From Nitrospira sp. MA-1 (GTDB lineage: Bacteria > Nitrospirota > Nitrospiria > Nitrospirales > UBA8639), in NCBI GenBank assembly GCA_032139905.1, contig JAQJDB010000006.1, forward strand, positions 1,178,001-1,242,000: 64,000 nt of DNA, read 5' to 3'. Under the pieces are notes generated by a model, which worked only from the letters and a program-made list of their open reading frames with translations, did no database searches and had not been told where the DNA came from. The translations under genes and the position numbers were made by a program. This document shows, piece by piece, positions 18,753 through 28,177 of the stretch. The first letter of the stretch is position 1. Every line of letters begins with the position of its first letter.

Positions 18753-20084
18753 GTGGCTACTAACTCGCCCGGTCTCCTTACACCTTTCTCTCCGTACCAC
18801 ACAATTTTCCGCATGTGGTGGCCCTTGGCCACGAGTTGGATGCTCATGGCCCTCGAGTTTCCACTGGTGACGGCCACGGTTTCACGCCTTGTTGATCCGG
18901 AGATCCATTTAGCGGCTTATGGTGGAGTGGTTTTTCCTCTCTCCCTCATGATCGAAGCACCCGTCATTATGATTCTGGTTGCGTCAACCGCATTATGTAA
19001 GGATTGGTTAGCCTACCGGCTTATTCGCAATTTCATTGTGGCCTTAGGAAGTATTCTGACAGTCATTCATGTTGTGGTGGCCTTTACCCCCGTGTATGGG
19101 ATCATTGTTCAAGACGTGTTGGGAGTTCCCGAGGTTATTGTGGAACCGGCCAGAATGGGTCTCCAGTGCATGACGCCTTGGACGCTCTCCATTGCGGTGA
19201 GAAGGTTTTTACAAGGAGTGGTCATTCGCGCAGGCCAGACCCGCTTGATTGGTCTGGGAACGTTGGTCCGATTAATTGTGAGTAGTGCTGTCCTTCTTGG
19301 AGGATTAGCCGTATCCAGTTTTCCCGGAATTGTCGTGGCAACTGTCGCGATGTCCTCCGGAGCGATGGTCGAGGCCGGCTTTATTCTTATTTTTGTGCGT
19401 CCAATCCTCCGAAATCTTAAGGCGAGCCCGGCGCATTCTTCGCCTCTCACGTTGAAACAATTGAGCGTGTTTTATTGGCCTCTCGCCTTTACTCCACTGA
19501 TTTCCCTTGGGAACTTACCGATTGTCAGTGCGGCCATCAGTCGGATGCCGAACGCAATAGAGTCCTTGGCTGTATGGCCGGTATTGGGAGGGCTCTCATT
19601 TGTGTTTCGGGGTGGAGGATTGGCGATGCAGGAAGTGGTTGTTGCCCTGTGTGACCGGCCACACTTTCTGGTTCCTTTGAAGAGATTTGTGGCAATGATT
19701 TCCATGTGTACGAGCGGAATGCTTTTCGTGATTGCCGCGACTCCACTCTCTACCCTCTGGTTTGAATGGGGCGCGGCTCTGACTCCTGAGCTGACCATGT
19801 TGGCCTCGACAGCGCTCTGGCTTATGGTGATTTTCCCTGCTTTGAGTCCATGGGAAAGTTTTTTTCAAGGTCAGTTCGTTCATCGTGGGGCCACTTCCAC
19901 CATTACTCAAGCTGTCTGTTTGTATCTGACTGGAAGTTCCATCTTCTTACTGGTCGGAGTTCTTTATGGGAAAATAACCGGCTTATATGTGGGATTGGCC
20001 GCGATGCTTACCGGCTTTGGATTTCAGCTATGGTGGTTATGGAGGAACAGTCGACGATTTAAGGACCGCTCATCAAATACTTAA
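18753..20084 (+). CDS. Polytopic MATE/ANKH-like membrane transporter
   Basis: 443-residue inner-membrane protein with about 12 hydrophobic segments spread over its whole length. The N-terminal WWPLATSWMLMALEFP segment, SxLxxPEIHLAAYG and the repeated two-bundle layout resemble bacterial MATE/MOP-superfamily proteins related to ANKH. Such proteins export small molecules or flip lipid-linked substrates; the substrate here cannot be told. The start is a GTG at 18753; Met at 18813 (MWWPLATS) is a reasonable alternative that begins directly at the first helix. It is the last gene downstream of BrxD-like A on the same strand but is separated from it by a stem-loop. Confidence 0.7.
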   Translation: MATNSPGLLTPFSPYHTIFRMWWPLATSWMLMALEFPLVTATVSRLVDPEIHLAAYGGVVFPLSLMIEAPVIMILVASTALCKDWLAYRLIRNFIVALGSILTVIHVVVAFTPVYGIIVQDVLGVPEVIVEPARMGLQCMTPWTLSIAVRRFLQGVVIRAGQTRLIGLGTLVRLIVSSAVLLGGLAVSSFPGIVVATVAMSSGAMVEAGFILIFVRPILRNLKASPAHSSPLTLKQLSVFYWPLAFTPLISLGNLPIVSAAISRMPNAIESLAVWPVLGGLSFVFRGGGLAMQEVVVALCDRPHFLVPLKRFVAMISMCTSGMLFVIAATPLSTLWFEWGAALTPELTMLASTALWLMVIFPALSPWESFFQGQFVHRGATSTITQAVCLYLTGSSIFLLVGVLYGKITGLYVGLAAMLTGFGFQLWWLWRNSRRFKDRSSNT

Positions 20085-20378
20085 AGAATTACCGTGTGGG
20101 TGTCTCAGTTCGTTCTAGGTCCCGTCAGGTTATTCCAAGGTTCATTAGGGAGTGGATGGGGATCATTGAATGCTAATCCCTGCATATTGAATGTTTAGAC
20201 CTTCATATTGCAAACGAAAATATTTCCGAGTTTAATTCGTAAGTATTTGTTTTTATGAGTGAATAATTACATTAGGCCATTTTAATTGAGAAGGAACGTA
20301 AATTGCTCGTTTACCGGAGGAGAAAGTTGCGTTTTGTTCTATGGTAACGGTTATTTTCATTTTATTTGTGAATAACTT

Positions 20379-20759
20379 ATGGTTAACTCAATGAATAGAA
20401 TTTTGGTGATTGATGATGATATTCAGGTGAGAGAGTCTCTTTCTCTTTCTTTGGAATCAGCCGGGTATACAGTTATGGCCGCAGGGACCTGTCAGGAAGG
20501 TCTTCAAAATCATGTAAATTTTCAAGCGTCCCTGATTATTATGGATGTGGTGGCCATGGAAGAGAGGGAAGACGAACCCACAGGGCTTGGTTCCGGACCA
20601 TCTCCAAGTATTCCGATGATTACTTTGACGGGCAATATTCCCACACCGGGCGGAACGATGAAGGGCCCTCATCAACAATTCCAGCCGATCTGTACCTTGC
20701 AAAAACCCTTTACTGTAGATGAGCTTCTCCAAACCGTGAAAAGGGCTTTGGTATATTAA
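20379..20759 (+). CDS. Stand-alone receiver (REC) domain protein
   Basis: 126 residues forming a single CheY-like receiver domain. Visible elements: acidic pocket IDDD near the N-terminus, phospho-acceptor Asp in LIIMDVV, the conserved Thr in ITLTG, and the Lys in LQKPF. An insertion of about 15 residues rich in Glu/Gly/Pro/Ser follows the phospho-acceptor strand, unlike typical CheY. No output domain and no adjacent kinase. Met5 (20391) is a likely alternative start. About 290 AT-rich bases without a gene precede it. Confidence 0.75.
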   Translation: MVNSMNRILVIDDDIQVRESLSLSLESAGYTVMAAGTCQEGLQNHVNFQASLIIMDVVAMEEREDEPTGLGSGPSPSIPMITLTGNIPTPGGTMKGPHQQFQPICTLQKPFTVDELLQTVKRALVY

Positions 20760-20850
20760 GTCGGTACTTTTCCTGTTTCTGCTCCATTTTCATAACAGTC
20801 ATTTCTCCCTTTGGCTCAACTCAATCTTTGAGTAAGATGAGGTTGGGTGG

Positions 20851-21318
20851 TTAATCATTGGGAGGTTCGAAATGTCCTGGAGGTCTCGACCCCCATGGGA
20901 CAGTGGTGGGGCGTATCTGTTTGAAGAGACTTTGAAGATTGACCTGAGCCGCGCGAATTAATTTAGGATCACCGTGGTGAAGCAGGCTGGTGAGTAGGAC
21001 GAAGAGGTCCTGGTGGTCACGGCTTGTCTGGATCAGTCGTTGAAACAGGGGATCGGGAGAAGCCAGGTTCGGAAGTTCAGGATTATCCTCGTCCGGGTCA
21101 TTCCATAATCGCAGAAGGGTCCTGGGATCATGATGGAGCCAGGCATCAGGCACATTCAACGATTGGGCAATCAAGGTCATAATGGATAACGGTGGGTCCC
21201 AGTTTCCATTTTGGAAATCCTGTAAGGTCGTGAGTGGCACTCCCGTTTGTTGGCTAAGGTCGGCCAGAGAGAGTCCTCTTGTTTGACACCACTGCCCCAA
21301 ATGTTGATGAATGGACAT
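20851..21318 (-). CDS. XRE-family helix-turn-helix regulator
   Basis: 155-residue protein with an N-terminal XRE/Cro-type HTH (about residues 5-60; GLSLADLSQQTGVPLTTLQDF) and an unrecognised C-terminal half that is mostly helical. It is divergent from the ogt gene with about 93 bp between the start codons, so it may control itself and ogt. Confidence 0.8.
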   Translation of the reverse strand: MSIHQHLGQWCQTRGLSLADLSQQTGVPLTTLQDFQNGNWDPPLSIMTLIAQSLNVPDAWLHHDPRTLLRLWNDPDEDNPELPNLASPDPLFQRLIQTSRDHQDLFVLLTSLLHHGDPKLIRAAQVNLQSLFKQIRPTTVPWGSRPPGHFEPPND

Positions 21319-21411
21319 GATTCGATCATAGGAAAATATTGATTAGCCTGTCCATCCTCAATTTTTACCAAACCCGAACGTGCTTCACTTTCTACAATCG
21401 TGAAACTCACT

Positions 21412-21930
21412 ATGAGGAAGCCACCTGTGACTCAAAAGTCATCCAAGGAATTAGAGGTATCCTACTGGATTAGTCCAAGTCCGGTTGGCCGGCTTCTATT
21501 GGTGGGAAGCCCATATGGGTTGCATGCTCTGCAGTTTCAAGATGGAGCCCACCCCCTCGACATCCTGCCGACCTGGAAAAAATCGCGTGAGCCATTTCAT
21601 GCCGCACTGGAGCAACTGAAGGAATACTTTGACGGTTCCCGAACACAGTTTCAGATAGCATTGAACCTTCAAGGGACCTCCTTCCAACGACATGTGTGGA
21701 AAGCTCTCCAAGGCATTCCCTATGGTCGCACGGTGTCGTATGGTGAAATTGCCAGGCAGGTGGGCAGCCCGAAAGCTTCACGGGCCGTGGGGGCTGCTAA
21801 TGGCCAAAACCCTGTCTCTATTATCGTGCCATGCCACCGGGTGATCGGATCTAGTGGCAAGCTGGTGGGCTACGGCGGCGGGTTACCCATAAAAACCGCA
21901 CTTCTGGCATTAGAACAGTTGAGGCATTAA
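21412..21930 (+). CDS. ogt: Methylated-DNA--protein-cysteine methyltransferase
   Basis: 172-residue suicide repair enzyme that transfers the alkyl group from O6-alkylguanine to its own Cys141 in the PCHRV motif (IIVPCHRVIG). The DNA-binding helix FQRHVWKALQGIPYGRTVSYGEIA and the SRAVGAANGQNP turn are intact, and an N-terminal Ogt-type domain is present. The ATG at 21412 is preferred over an in-frame GTG at 21400. Gene is divergent from an XRE regulator. Confidence 0.93.
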   Translation: MRKPPVTQKSSKELEVSYWISPSPVGRLLLVGSPYGLHALQFQDGAHPLDILPTWKKSREPFHAALEQLKEYFDGSRTQFQIALNLQGTSFQRHVWKALQGIPYGRTVSYGEIARQVGSPKASRAVGAANGQNPVSIIVPCHRVIGSSGKLVGYGGGLPIKTALLALEQLRH

Positions 21931-22088
21931 AACGCTTGTCATTTTCGCCAGGCCCCTTACCTCACGTCTGGAATAGTAGCTTCGACCGTAAACAAATCCT
22001 TTGCCCCATTTTATTGTCCACAATTATTCCTATGAATCTTTTTTTTAACCATTTATCTTGATTGAACCACTTCACTGCCGGTCGACGG

Positions 22089-22718
22089 TTAGGACGAATA
22101 AAATGACGGAGGCTTTTTGGTGGGGACGACGGCGGAATGGGTTTGCGCAGTGGCTGTTTGGATATCCTTTACGTATCGAGTTAACGATTCATGGATGACA
22201 GGAAAGGCCAGATGCTCCCAGGGGATGTCGGCCAAGGGGACCAGTTGGACATCCAAGCTTTCCGGGCCGGGTTTAAAGTTCAGATTCTGTAAATGTGCCC
22301 GGTAGACCACGTAGACCTGAGAAACATGTGGAAGGCTAAAAATACCCAATAAGCTATGAATGGCGATTTCCGCATGCGCTTCCTCCAGGGTTTCCCGGGC
22401 TGCCGCCTCTTCGGTGCTCTCACCTAATTCCATAAATCCAGCCGGAAAAGTCCAGAGCCCTAATCGTGGCTCAATGGCCCGCCGGCATAAAAGAATTTTA
22501 TCTTCCCATTCAGGAATACTGCCCGCCACGATTTTGGGGTTTTCATAGTGGATGATATGGCAGGATGGACAGACGGCTCTGAGAAGGGTTTCGCCTGAAG
22601 GAATTTTTTCTTCAACGACGGATCCGCATTGAGCACAGTATTTGATGTTGTTGGGCAAGGTGGTAGATCGAAATTTAGATGAACAGGTCGTTGAGCGAGA
22701 TACTTGAGCGTGTTTCAC
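22089..22718 (-). CDS. Nudix hydrolase with N-terminal zinc ribbon
   Basis: About 209 residues. A zinc ribbon (CAQC...CPSC, about 28-55) is followed by a Nudix domain whose box GFMELGESTEEAAARETLEE keeps the metal-binding REx2EE. The Gly that normally follows the EE is replaced (EEAHAEI). Such proteins cleave nucleoside-diphosphate-linked substrates, often NADH or ADP-ribose type; the exact substrate is unknown. The start is a GTG at 22718; the first 20 residues are not conserved-looking and a later start just before the zinc ribbon is possible. Confidence 0.85.
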   Translation of the reverse strand: MKHAQVSRSTTCSSKFRSTTLPNNIKYCAQCGSVVEEKIPSGETLLRAVCPSCHIIHYENPKIVAGSIPEWEDKILLCRRAIEPRLGLWTFPAGFMELGESTEEAAARETLEEAHAEIAIHSLLGIFSLPHVSQVYVVYRAHLQNLNFKPGPESLDVQLVPLADIPWEHLAFPVIHESLTRYVKDIQTATAQTHSAVVPTKKPPSFYSS

Positions 22719-22970
22719 GATCTGAAAGACCTGGGTTGCGTGGGCCTTTCTTTAGCATACTCTGTCTCGCCCGTAATTCAATGCCGTGCTTTACAATGAG
22801 CCCTTTCCATTATGCGGAGCATATCTCAGTCACGTTTTGAAGGGAAGGGGCTCACTTCCCAGCCTGGATTGTGAATCCTCGTATTCCTTTGGTAAGGTTG
22901 GCATCTGCATGTGTCTTCTTGCAACCCTGACAAATCTTGGATCGCGTAAGAACTGATTGGAGCGAATGGC

Positions 22971-24656
22971 ATGAGTACGAATGATCGGCAAATTATTTTT
23001 TCATTGGTGGGTGTGGGACGCATTCATCCTCCGAAAAAACAGGTCTTGAAAGATATCTACCTCTCATTTTTTTACGGGGCCAAAATCGGAGTGTTGGGAT
23101 TGAATGGATCGGGAAAAAGTACGCTCCTCAGAATTATTGCCGGCCTGGATACCAATTATATCGGGAACATTACCTTCTCGAAGGGATATTCCATAGGCCT
23201 TTTCGAGCAGGAGCCGTATTTGGAGCCTGGAAAAACGGTGAAGGAAGTCGTTGAGGAAGGGCGGGCCGAGGTTGCCAAGCTGCTCTGGGATTACGAAGAG
23301 ATCAGTCAAGCTTTTTCGGGAGATGTGAGTCCTGAGGAGATGGAAAAGTTACTTGAGCGGCAGGGGAGACTGCAAGAGCAAATCGAGGCAGTCAATGGGT
23401 GGGAATTGGAGCATCAATTAGAGATCGCTATGGATGCCCTCCGCTGTCCACCTCCGGATACTAAAGTTGACCTCTTGTCCGGCGGCGAACGTCGCAGAGT
23501 GGCTTTGTGTCGATTGTTGATCCAAGAACCAGATATCTTGCTGCTTGACGAGCCCACCAATCATTTAGATGCGGAGACAGTGGGGTGGTTGGAGCAGCAT
23601 CTTCAGGAATATAAGGGCACGGTGATTGCGGTGACCCATGACCGGTATTTTTTAGATAATGTGGCTGGTTGGATTCTCGAGTTGGACCGTGGGCAAGGTA
23701 TCCCGTTCCAGGGCAACTATTCTTCATGGTTAGAGCAGAAACAGGCTAGACTGGCCCAGGAAGAAAAGTCCGAGTCGAAACGACAAAAAACTCTGGAGCG
23801 GGAACTTGAATGGATTCGCATGTCTCCCAAGGGTCGTCAGGCTAAGGGGAAGGCCCGTGTGACGAAGTATGAACAATTGGTGAGTGAAGAGCAGAGCCAA
23901 CAAACTGATGATTTGGAGATTTATATCCCTTCCGGCCCACGGCTTGGTGATGTTGTGGTGGAAGCCTCCAATCTCTCAAAGAGCTATGGGGATTGTCTGC
24001 TATTTGATGGGCTCTCATTTTCTTTGCCCAAAGGCGGTATCGTTGGTGTAATCGGGCCGAATGGGGCGGGAAAGTCCACCCTGTTTAAAATCATTGCCGG
24101 GATGGTTAAACCGGATACGGGCGATCTGATTTTGGGTGAAACGGTTACCCTGGGCTATGTCGATCAGAATCGCGAGATTGATGGCAATCTGAATGTCTGG
24201 GAATGTATTTCTGATGGAAAAGAAACCGTCGCATTAGGGAAAATGGAAGTGAATTCGCGTGGCTATGTGTCACGGTTTAATTTTTCCGGGTCTGATCAAC
24301 AAAAAATGGTTAAGGATTTATCCGGTGGAGAACGCAACCGGGTTCATTTAGCCCGCACCCTGAAGGAGGGTGCGAACTTGTTATTACTGGATGAGCCGAC
24401 GAACGATCTGGATGTCAATACCCTGCGGGCTTTAGAGGAGGGCTTGAATCATTTCGGGGGGTGTGCGGTGATCAGCAGTCATGACCGATGGTTTCTGGAT
24501 CGTGTGGCCACCCATATTTTAGCCTTTGAAGGGAACAGCCAGGTGAGTTGGTATGAAGGCAATTACAGTGAATATGAGGCTAATCGCAAAAAGCGACTGG
24601 GGAAGGCTGCTGAACGTCCCCATCAAATCAGATACAGAAAACTGACCAAATCCTGA
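22971..24656 (+). CDS. ettA: ABC-F translational throttle ATPase EttA
   Basis: 561-residue soluble ABC-F protein with two nucleotide-binding domains and no membrane segment. Domain 1: Walker A GLNGSGKST, signature LSGGERRRVALCR, Walker B ILLLDEPTNHLD. Domain 2: GPNGAGKST, LSGGERNRVHLAR, LLLLDEPTNDLD. The N-terminal VGRIHPPKKQVLKDIYLSFF is close to EttA, as is the linker (about 250-320) and the length. EttA binds the ribosomal E site and gates entry into elongation depending on the ATP/ADP ratio. Confidence 0.92.
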   Translation: MSTNDRQIIFSLVGVGRIHPPKKQVLKDIYLSFFYGAKIGVLGLNGSGKSTLLRIIAGLDTNYIGNITFSKGYSIGLFEQEPYLEPGKTVKEVVEEGRAEVAKLLWDYEEISQAFSGDVSPEEMEKLLERQGRLQEQIEAVNGWELEHQLEIAMDALRCPPPDTKVDLLSGGERRRVALCRLLIQEPDILLLDEPTNHLDAETVGWLEQHLQEYKGTVIAVTHDRYFLDNVAGWILELDRGQGIPFQGNYSSWLEQKQARLAQEEKSESKRQKTLERELEWIRMSPKGRQAKGKARVTKYEQLVSEEQSQQTDDLEIYIPSGPRLGDVVVEASNLSKSYGDCLLFDGLSFSLPKGGIVGVIGPNGAGKSTLFKIIAGMVKPDTGDLILGETVTLGYVDQNREIDGNLNVWECISDGKETVALGKMEVNSRGYVSRFNFSGSDQQKMVKDLSGGERNRVHLARTLKEGANLLLLDEPTNDLDVNTLRALEEGLNHFGGCAVISSHDRWFLDRVATHILAFEGNSQVSWYEGNYSEYEANRKKRLGKAAERPHQIRYRKLTKS

Positions 24657-24666
24657 TGGTTTGAGG

Positions 24667-24933
24667 ATGTCAAAAGAACCTGTCCATATGCCATCTTCCT
24701 CAGAGAAGTCTCCTCCCGTTGCAAGATCGAGCGGGAAATCTGGTTCCATCATGATTGCCAGAGTTATAGGGATTCTGTGTGTCGCGGTAGGGTTTATGTT
24801 GGGTATTCAGGGATTAGAACATCCTGGCTCTCCCATGCTTCCGACCGCGTTAGGGATGATTGCGACAGGCTTAGTCGCCCAAGTGTTCGCTTTAGTGAAG
24901 GCTTGTTTTGCAGGTTCACAGGGCAAGGGGTGA
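24667..24933 (+). CDS. Small membrane protein downstream of ettA
   Basis: 88 residues; a polar Ser/Pro-rich N-terminal 28 residues followed by two hydrophobic segments (about 29-48 and 55-78) and a short tail. It starts 10 bp after ettA and its stop overlaps the next start (TGATG), so the three genes form an operon. No family recognised. Confidence 0.6.
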   Translation: MSKEPVHMPSSSEKSPPVARSSGKSGSIMIARVIGILCVAVGFMLGIQGLEHPGSPMLPTALGMIATGLVAQVFALVKACFAGSQGKG

Positions 24934-25385
24934 TGGCTGAATCATCTGGGGGCATGTCGCCTCATCGTTTTAATGTGAACCTATTTATTCCAGGTCTGGT
25001 CCTCATGCTCTGTCTTGGACTCGTTGCCTGTTCTCACTGGCGCGATAGCTATTTCGACGATGGCGTGGGGGAGTTAACGCAGGCGGATATCCAAGCGAAG
25101 TTGGGGAAACCTCATATGGTCAAAGATCCATTGCTTTCAGACAAGACCACTTGGACCTACAGATTTGCCATGTCTGAAAGTGAATTGGATCCGTCTGGAG
25201 TAAAGGCCTTAGGCAAGCAGGCTGGAAGCCTGATGGGTGGGGCTCAAGGTGGCCCACGTGAAAAGGTGTTTTGTTTTATGTATATTTTGACCTTTGATAA
25301 AGAGGGGATCCTGCGTCAATGGGAGCGGGATGTCTGTCCAATTCCCCAACCTCCCGATCCATTTCAGAGTGGTCTTTCCGGGTAA
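24933..25385 (+). CDS. Lipoprotein with BamE/SmpA-like domain
   Basis: 150-residue precursor. The signal peptide ends in a lipobox (LGLVACS). The mature part contains LTQADIQAKLGKPHMV followed by a WTYRF strand, the pattern of the small BamE/SmpA/OmlA fold. The start at 24933 overlaps the previous stop. Function: outer-membrane or periplasmic lipoprotein, possibly scaffold-like; exact role unknown. Confidence 0.72.
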   Translation: MAESSGGMSPHRFNVNLFIPGLVLMLCLGLVACSHWRDSYFDDGVGELTQADIQAKLGKPHMVKDPLLSDKTTWTYRFAMSESELDPSGVKALGKQAGSLMGGAQGGPREKVFCFMYILTFDKEGILRQWERDVCPIPQPPDPFQSGLSG

Positions 25386-25471
25386 GTTTGGTCCTATATA
25401 TAGTAAGTGATGAATAAATCCTCAAGAGGTGAGGTCATTCTTTTTACAAGAGAATTGATGGGATTAATCGT

Positions 25472-25816
25472 ATGAGCGTGCATAAAAGCGGAGCTTTTCT
25501 TCAACAATGTTTCTCCGTACACCCGCTGTGCCTGAATGTTAAACTTGTTTCTCCCCCGCAAATTGTCGGGGTGCTTTGTACGAATTGTCAGATGCGCCAT
25601 CGTTTGACCCTTCCCGAAGCGTCGGTATCCTCAGAAGAGACTACCGGAATTGATAGCCATGAACTACTTCGGCTTCAAGAATGTGTTCAGAGCCATCCCA
25701 AAGAGGTCAGGGTCAGCTTGGTTCATATCGAACAGTCTGCCGTAGAATTCAGATGTGGGTCCTGTCATTGCAACTATGCGTTGAATGTGGCCCTATTTGA
25801 AACCCATCAATCCTGA
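25472..25816 (+). CDS. Small CxxC zinc-ribbon-like protein
   Basis: 114 residues with two CxxC knuckles about 62 residues apart (CTNC and CGSC), suggesting a single zinc site bringing the two halves together. No signal peptide and no known family. A weakly similar arrangement of paired CxxC motifs is seen in the small protein at 58177-58569. Confidence 0.55.
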   Translation: MSVHKSGAFLQQCFSVHPLCLNVKLVSPPQIVGVLCTNCQMRHRLTLPEASVSSEETTGIDSHELLRLQECVQSHPKEVRVSLVHIEQSAVEFRCGSCHCNYALNVALFETHQS

Positions 25817-26155
25817 CTGATCTTTTTCTAGAATTTGTTCCCGTCCCTTATCAAATTCTTGTTGGTTGCCCCACAGCAGTTTTCCAATGAGGAGCGTTCT
25901 GAGAAGGACCGAAGGGAAACAATTCCGGATTGGGGATATTCAACATATCTGTCCGTGCCCTCCCCCCTCGCGCTCAATTCCGAGGACCTATTTCCTTCTG
26001 GCTTTTTATCGTCTCAGGACGTTTGCCATTCTGACCGTAGACCGAATCATTACACAGTCCTGCTTAATAGAAATGCTGCATTATGAGCCATAAGACGGAC
26101 TTGCCAGATCAGAAATTGTCAGGGGAGACGAGGACAAGGAATGGATGAATCACGG
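25817..26155. other. Intergenic region without convincing gene
   Basis: Two short overlapping open frames (75-83 codons) cover 25835-26093 but both have skewed, non-protein-like composition and no ribosome binding site. A strong stem-loop follows at 26156. Confidence 0.5.
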
Positions 26156-26192
26156 GCAGCGCCACACTTGTGTGGCGCTGCCTCAGTTTTTT
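26156..26192 (+). terminator. Strong stem-loop with T-tract
   Basis: GCAGCGCCACA (26156-26166) pairs perfectly with TGTGGCGCTGC (26171-26181) around a CTTG loop, and a run of six T follows after five bases (26187-26192). It fits an intrinsic terminator for plus-strand transcription from the zinc-ribbon gene region. It may also end the convergent peroxiredoxin transcript, whose stop codon is at 26201. Confidence 0.65.
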
Positions 26193-26200
26193 GGGGGGCT

Positions 26201-26836
26201 CTAGCGGTTGGGTTGCGGGGTGAAGCGAAGATAGGGTTTCACCGCACGATGACCTTTAGGAAATAGTGCGGGGATTTCTGCATCCGTCACAGCGGGCGTG
26301 ATGATACAGTCTTCTCCGTCTTTCCAATTTGCCGGGGTGGCAACTTTATGTTTGGCGGTTAGTTGCAGTGAGTCAATCACACGAAGAATTTCATTGAAAT
26401 TTCTGCCAGTTGAGGCGGGATAGGTCAGGGTTAATTTGACTTTTTTATCTGGTCCGATCACGAACACCGAGCGAACGGTCATATTGTCGAGGGCATTGGG
26501 ATGAATCATGTCATAGAGATTCGCGACCTTTTTTTCTGGATCGGCAATAATGGGATAACTCACCGTGCAGTGTTGAGTTTCATTAATGTCCTTGACCCAG
26601 CCATTATGAGAGTCGAGCGGATCCACGCTGATAGCCAACACTTTCACGTTTCGTTTTTTAAACTCCTCTGTCATGTTCGCCATTGTTCCCAATTCCGTGG
26701 TGCAAACCGGAGTGAAATCCTTGGGATGCGAAAAAAGTATGCCCCACCCGTCCCCAAGCCATTCATGAAAATTCACGGTGCCTTGCGTCGTTTCTGCTGT
26801 AAAATTTGGTGCTTCATCTCCAAGACGTATTGCCAT
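26201..26836 (-). CDS. 1-Cys peroxiredoxin (Prx6 type)
   Basis: 211-residue AhpC/TSA-family peroxidase. The peroxidatic Cys45 lies in FTPVCTTELG. The long C-terminal domain (NWKDGEDCIITP...) and overall length are of the Prx6 class, which reduces H2O2 and organic hydroperoxides with an external thiol. The ATG at 26836 follows GGGAGAG. Protects against peroxides formed during respiration. Confidence 0.92.
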   Translation of the reverse strand: MAIRLGDEAPNFTAETTQGTVNFHEWLGDGWGILFSHPKDFTPVCTTELGTMANMTEEFKKRNVKVLAISVDPLDSHNGWVKDINETQHCTVSYPIIADPEKKVANLYDMIHPNALDNMTVRSVFVIGPDKKVKLTLTYPASTGRNFNEILRVIDSLQLTAKHKVATPANWKDGEDCIITPAVTDAEIPALFPKGHRAVKPYLRFTPQPNR

Positions 26837-27085
26837 ATTATTTCTCTCCCATTATGAATAAAGTGAGTAATATATCTCTGCGGTAGAAAACCCGCGAGAA
26901 AATTGGTCGGCTCCTATTGGGAATTTCCTCAAAAAATTCAGAGGCATTTTAGTGTAAGACAGTTCCCGTTATATGGTCAACTTGGGTCGAAATGCTCTAA
27001 GGTAAGCCCGTTTAATTGAGACATGGACTTTTTCCCCACCCATTATCATATAAGAATAACAAATTAAGAAGGAGTACAAGAGGTT

Positions 27086-27574
27086 ATGGCTGAGTCATCA
27101 TTTCAGGTCGCGATTATCATGGGGAGTCAATCGGATTGGGAAATAATGCAGTTGGCCAGTGAGACGCTTACTAAGCTGCATATTATCCATGAGAGTCGGG
27201 TCCTTTCTGCGCATAGGGCTCCGGATGTTTTGATGGAGTTTATTAGTGAGGCGGAATCTTGTGGAGTGCAGGTGCTTATTGCCGGGGCTGGGGGGGCAGC
27301 CCAATTAGCCGGAGTGATTGCGGCGAAAACCCAATTGCCTGTGTTGGGTGTTCCCATGCAATCAAAGTCCTTGCAAGGCCTCGACTCCCTCTTGTCGATT
27401 ATTCAAATGCCCAGAGGTATTCCTGTAGGAACCTTGGCGATAGGGAGCGCGGGTGCCGTGAATGCGGCGCTGTTGGCTGCTGCGATTTTAGCATTGGCAG
27501 ATGATTCCCTCTCTAGACGGTTACAAGCGTATCGAGAAGAACAAACGCGTTCGGTATTAGCCGAACAGTTGTGA
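27086..27574 (+). CDS. purE: N5-carboxyaminoimidazole ribonucleotide mutase
   Basis: 162-residue class I PurE, converting N5-CAIR to CAIR in purine synthesis. Motifs: GSQSDW near the N-terminus, LSAHRAP with the catalytic His, [13 protein letters not shown], and the [12 protein letters not shown] loop. AGAAGGAG is seen about 15 bases upstream of the ATG. purK does not follow; the next gene on this strand is far away. Confidence 0.95.
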   Translation: MAESSFQVAIIMGSQSDWEIMQLASETLTKLHIIHESRVLSAHRAPDVLMEFISEAESCGVQVLIAGAGGAAQLAGVIAAKTQLPVLGVPMQSKSLQGLDSLLSIIQMPRGIPVGTLAIGSAGAVNAALLAAAILALADDSLSRRLQAYREEQTRSVLAEQL

Positions 27575-27848
27575 GTGTCGGTGGAGAATTTCGCAAATAG
27601 TTTGCGAAAAAAGGTGTATGACAACAGGCAGGGCGCTTGATGAGGAGAGTGCATAGAAGCCTCCCGAACCAGAGTGTTGGATATCATGTCCGGCTGCCCG
27701 ATATTGACAAGGCAACCCATCCCAGAATTGGGAGGGATGAGTACCACGATGTAAATCGCCTTTCTTGAATCCGAAGAGGAAAGACATTCTGTCTGACCAG
27801 ACGAGTTACGAGTCATCTCATCACGTTTTGATGGTCGTGGCGTCCATT

Positions 27849-28106
27849 TTAGTTTTTTACATCGTCGATCCTTTCAAATCTGCAGACTAGTTTTCCCTCC
27901 ATTTCAATTTTCTCACAGAACATCTTGGCCGGTCTGACCCAAAGGCCGCAATCGCCATAGAGTGCGCGGTAGACCACGAGCTCTTCTTCTGTTTCGGAAT
28001 GTTTGGCGACGCCAATGACCTGGTATTCTTTCCCTTTATAGTGACGATATCTACCGGGTTGAATCGTTGGGAGTTGCTGGTCTTGAGGCGAGTGTGATGT
28101 GTCCAT
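27849..28106 (-). CDS. DUF1653 family protein
   Basis: 85-residue soluble protein; QPGRYRHYKGKEYQVIGVAKHSET...VVYRALYG is the classic DUF1653 pattern (short all-beta domain of unknown function). The frame stays open upstream to 28274, but that region overlaps the preceding methyltransferase gene and is not conserved-looking, so ATG at 28106 is used. It follows the SpoU methyltransferase by about 70 bp on the same strand. Confidence 0.82.
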   Translation of the reverse strand: MDTSHSPQDQQLPTIQPGRYRHYKGKEYQVIGVAKHSETEEELVVYRALYGDCGLWVRPAKMFCEKIEMEGKLVCRFERIDDVKN

Positions 28107-28177
28107 AAGGCGAATGGGTGTTGTTCTGTTCGAATGGTGCCACAACCGGTTACGAAGTACGGTCCGATCGCCATTGG

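Noticed and set aside
25835-26093. Two overlapping short ORFs
   Set aside because: Mutually overlapping in different frames, low-complexity composition, no ribosome binding site.
27589-27609. TTTCGCAAA/TTTGCGAAA stem-loop after purE as an intrinsic terminator
   Set aside because: The stem is AT-rich and is followed by A residues rather than T on the + strand, so terminator function is not supported.
27403-27816. 137-codon ORF on - strand overlapping purE
   Set aside because: Covers the 3' half of purE in the opposite direction; Ser/Asn-rich shadow without motifs.
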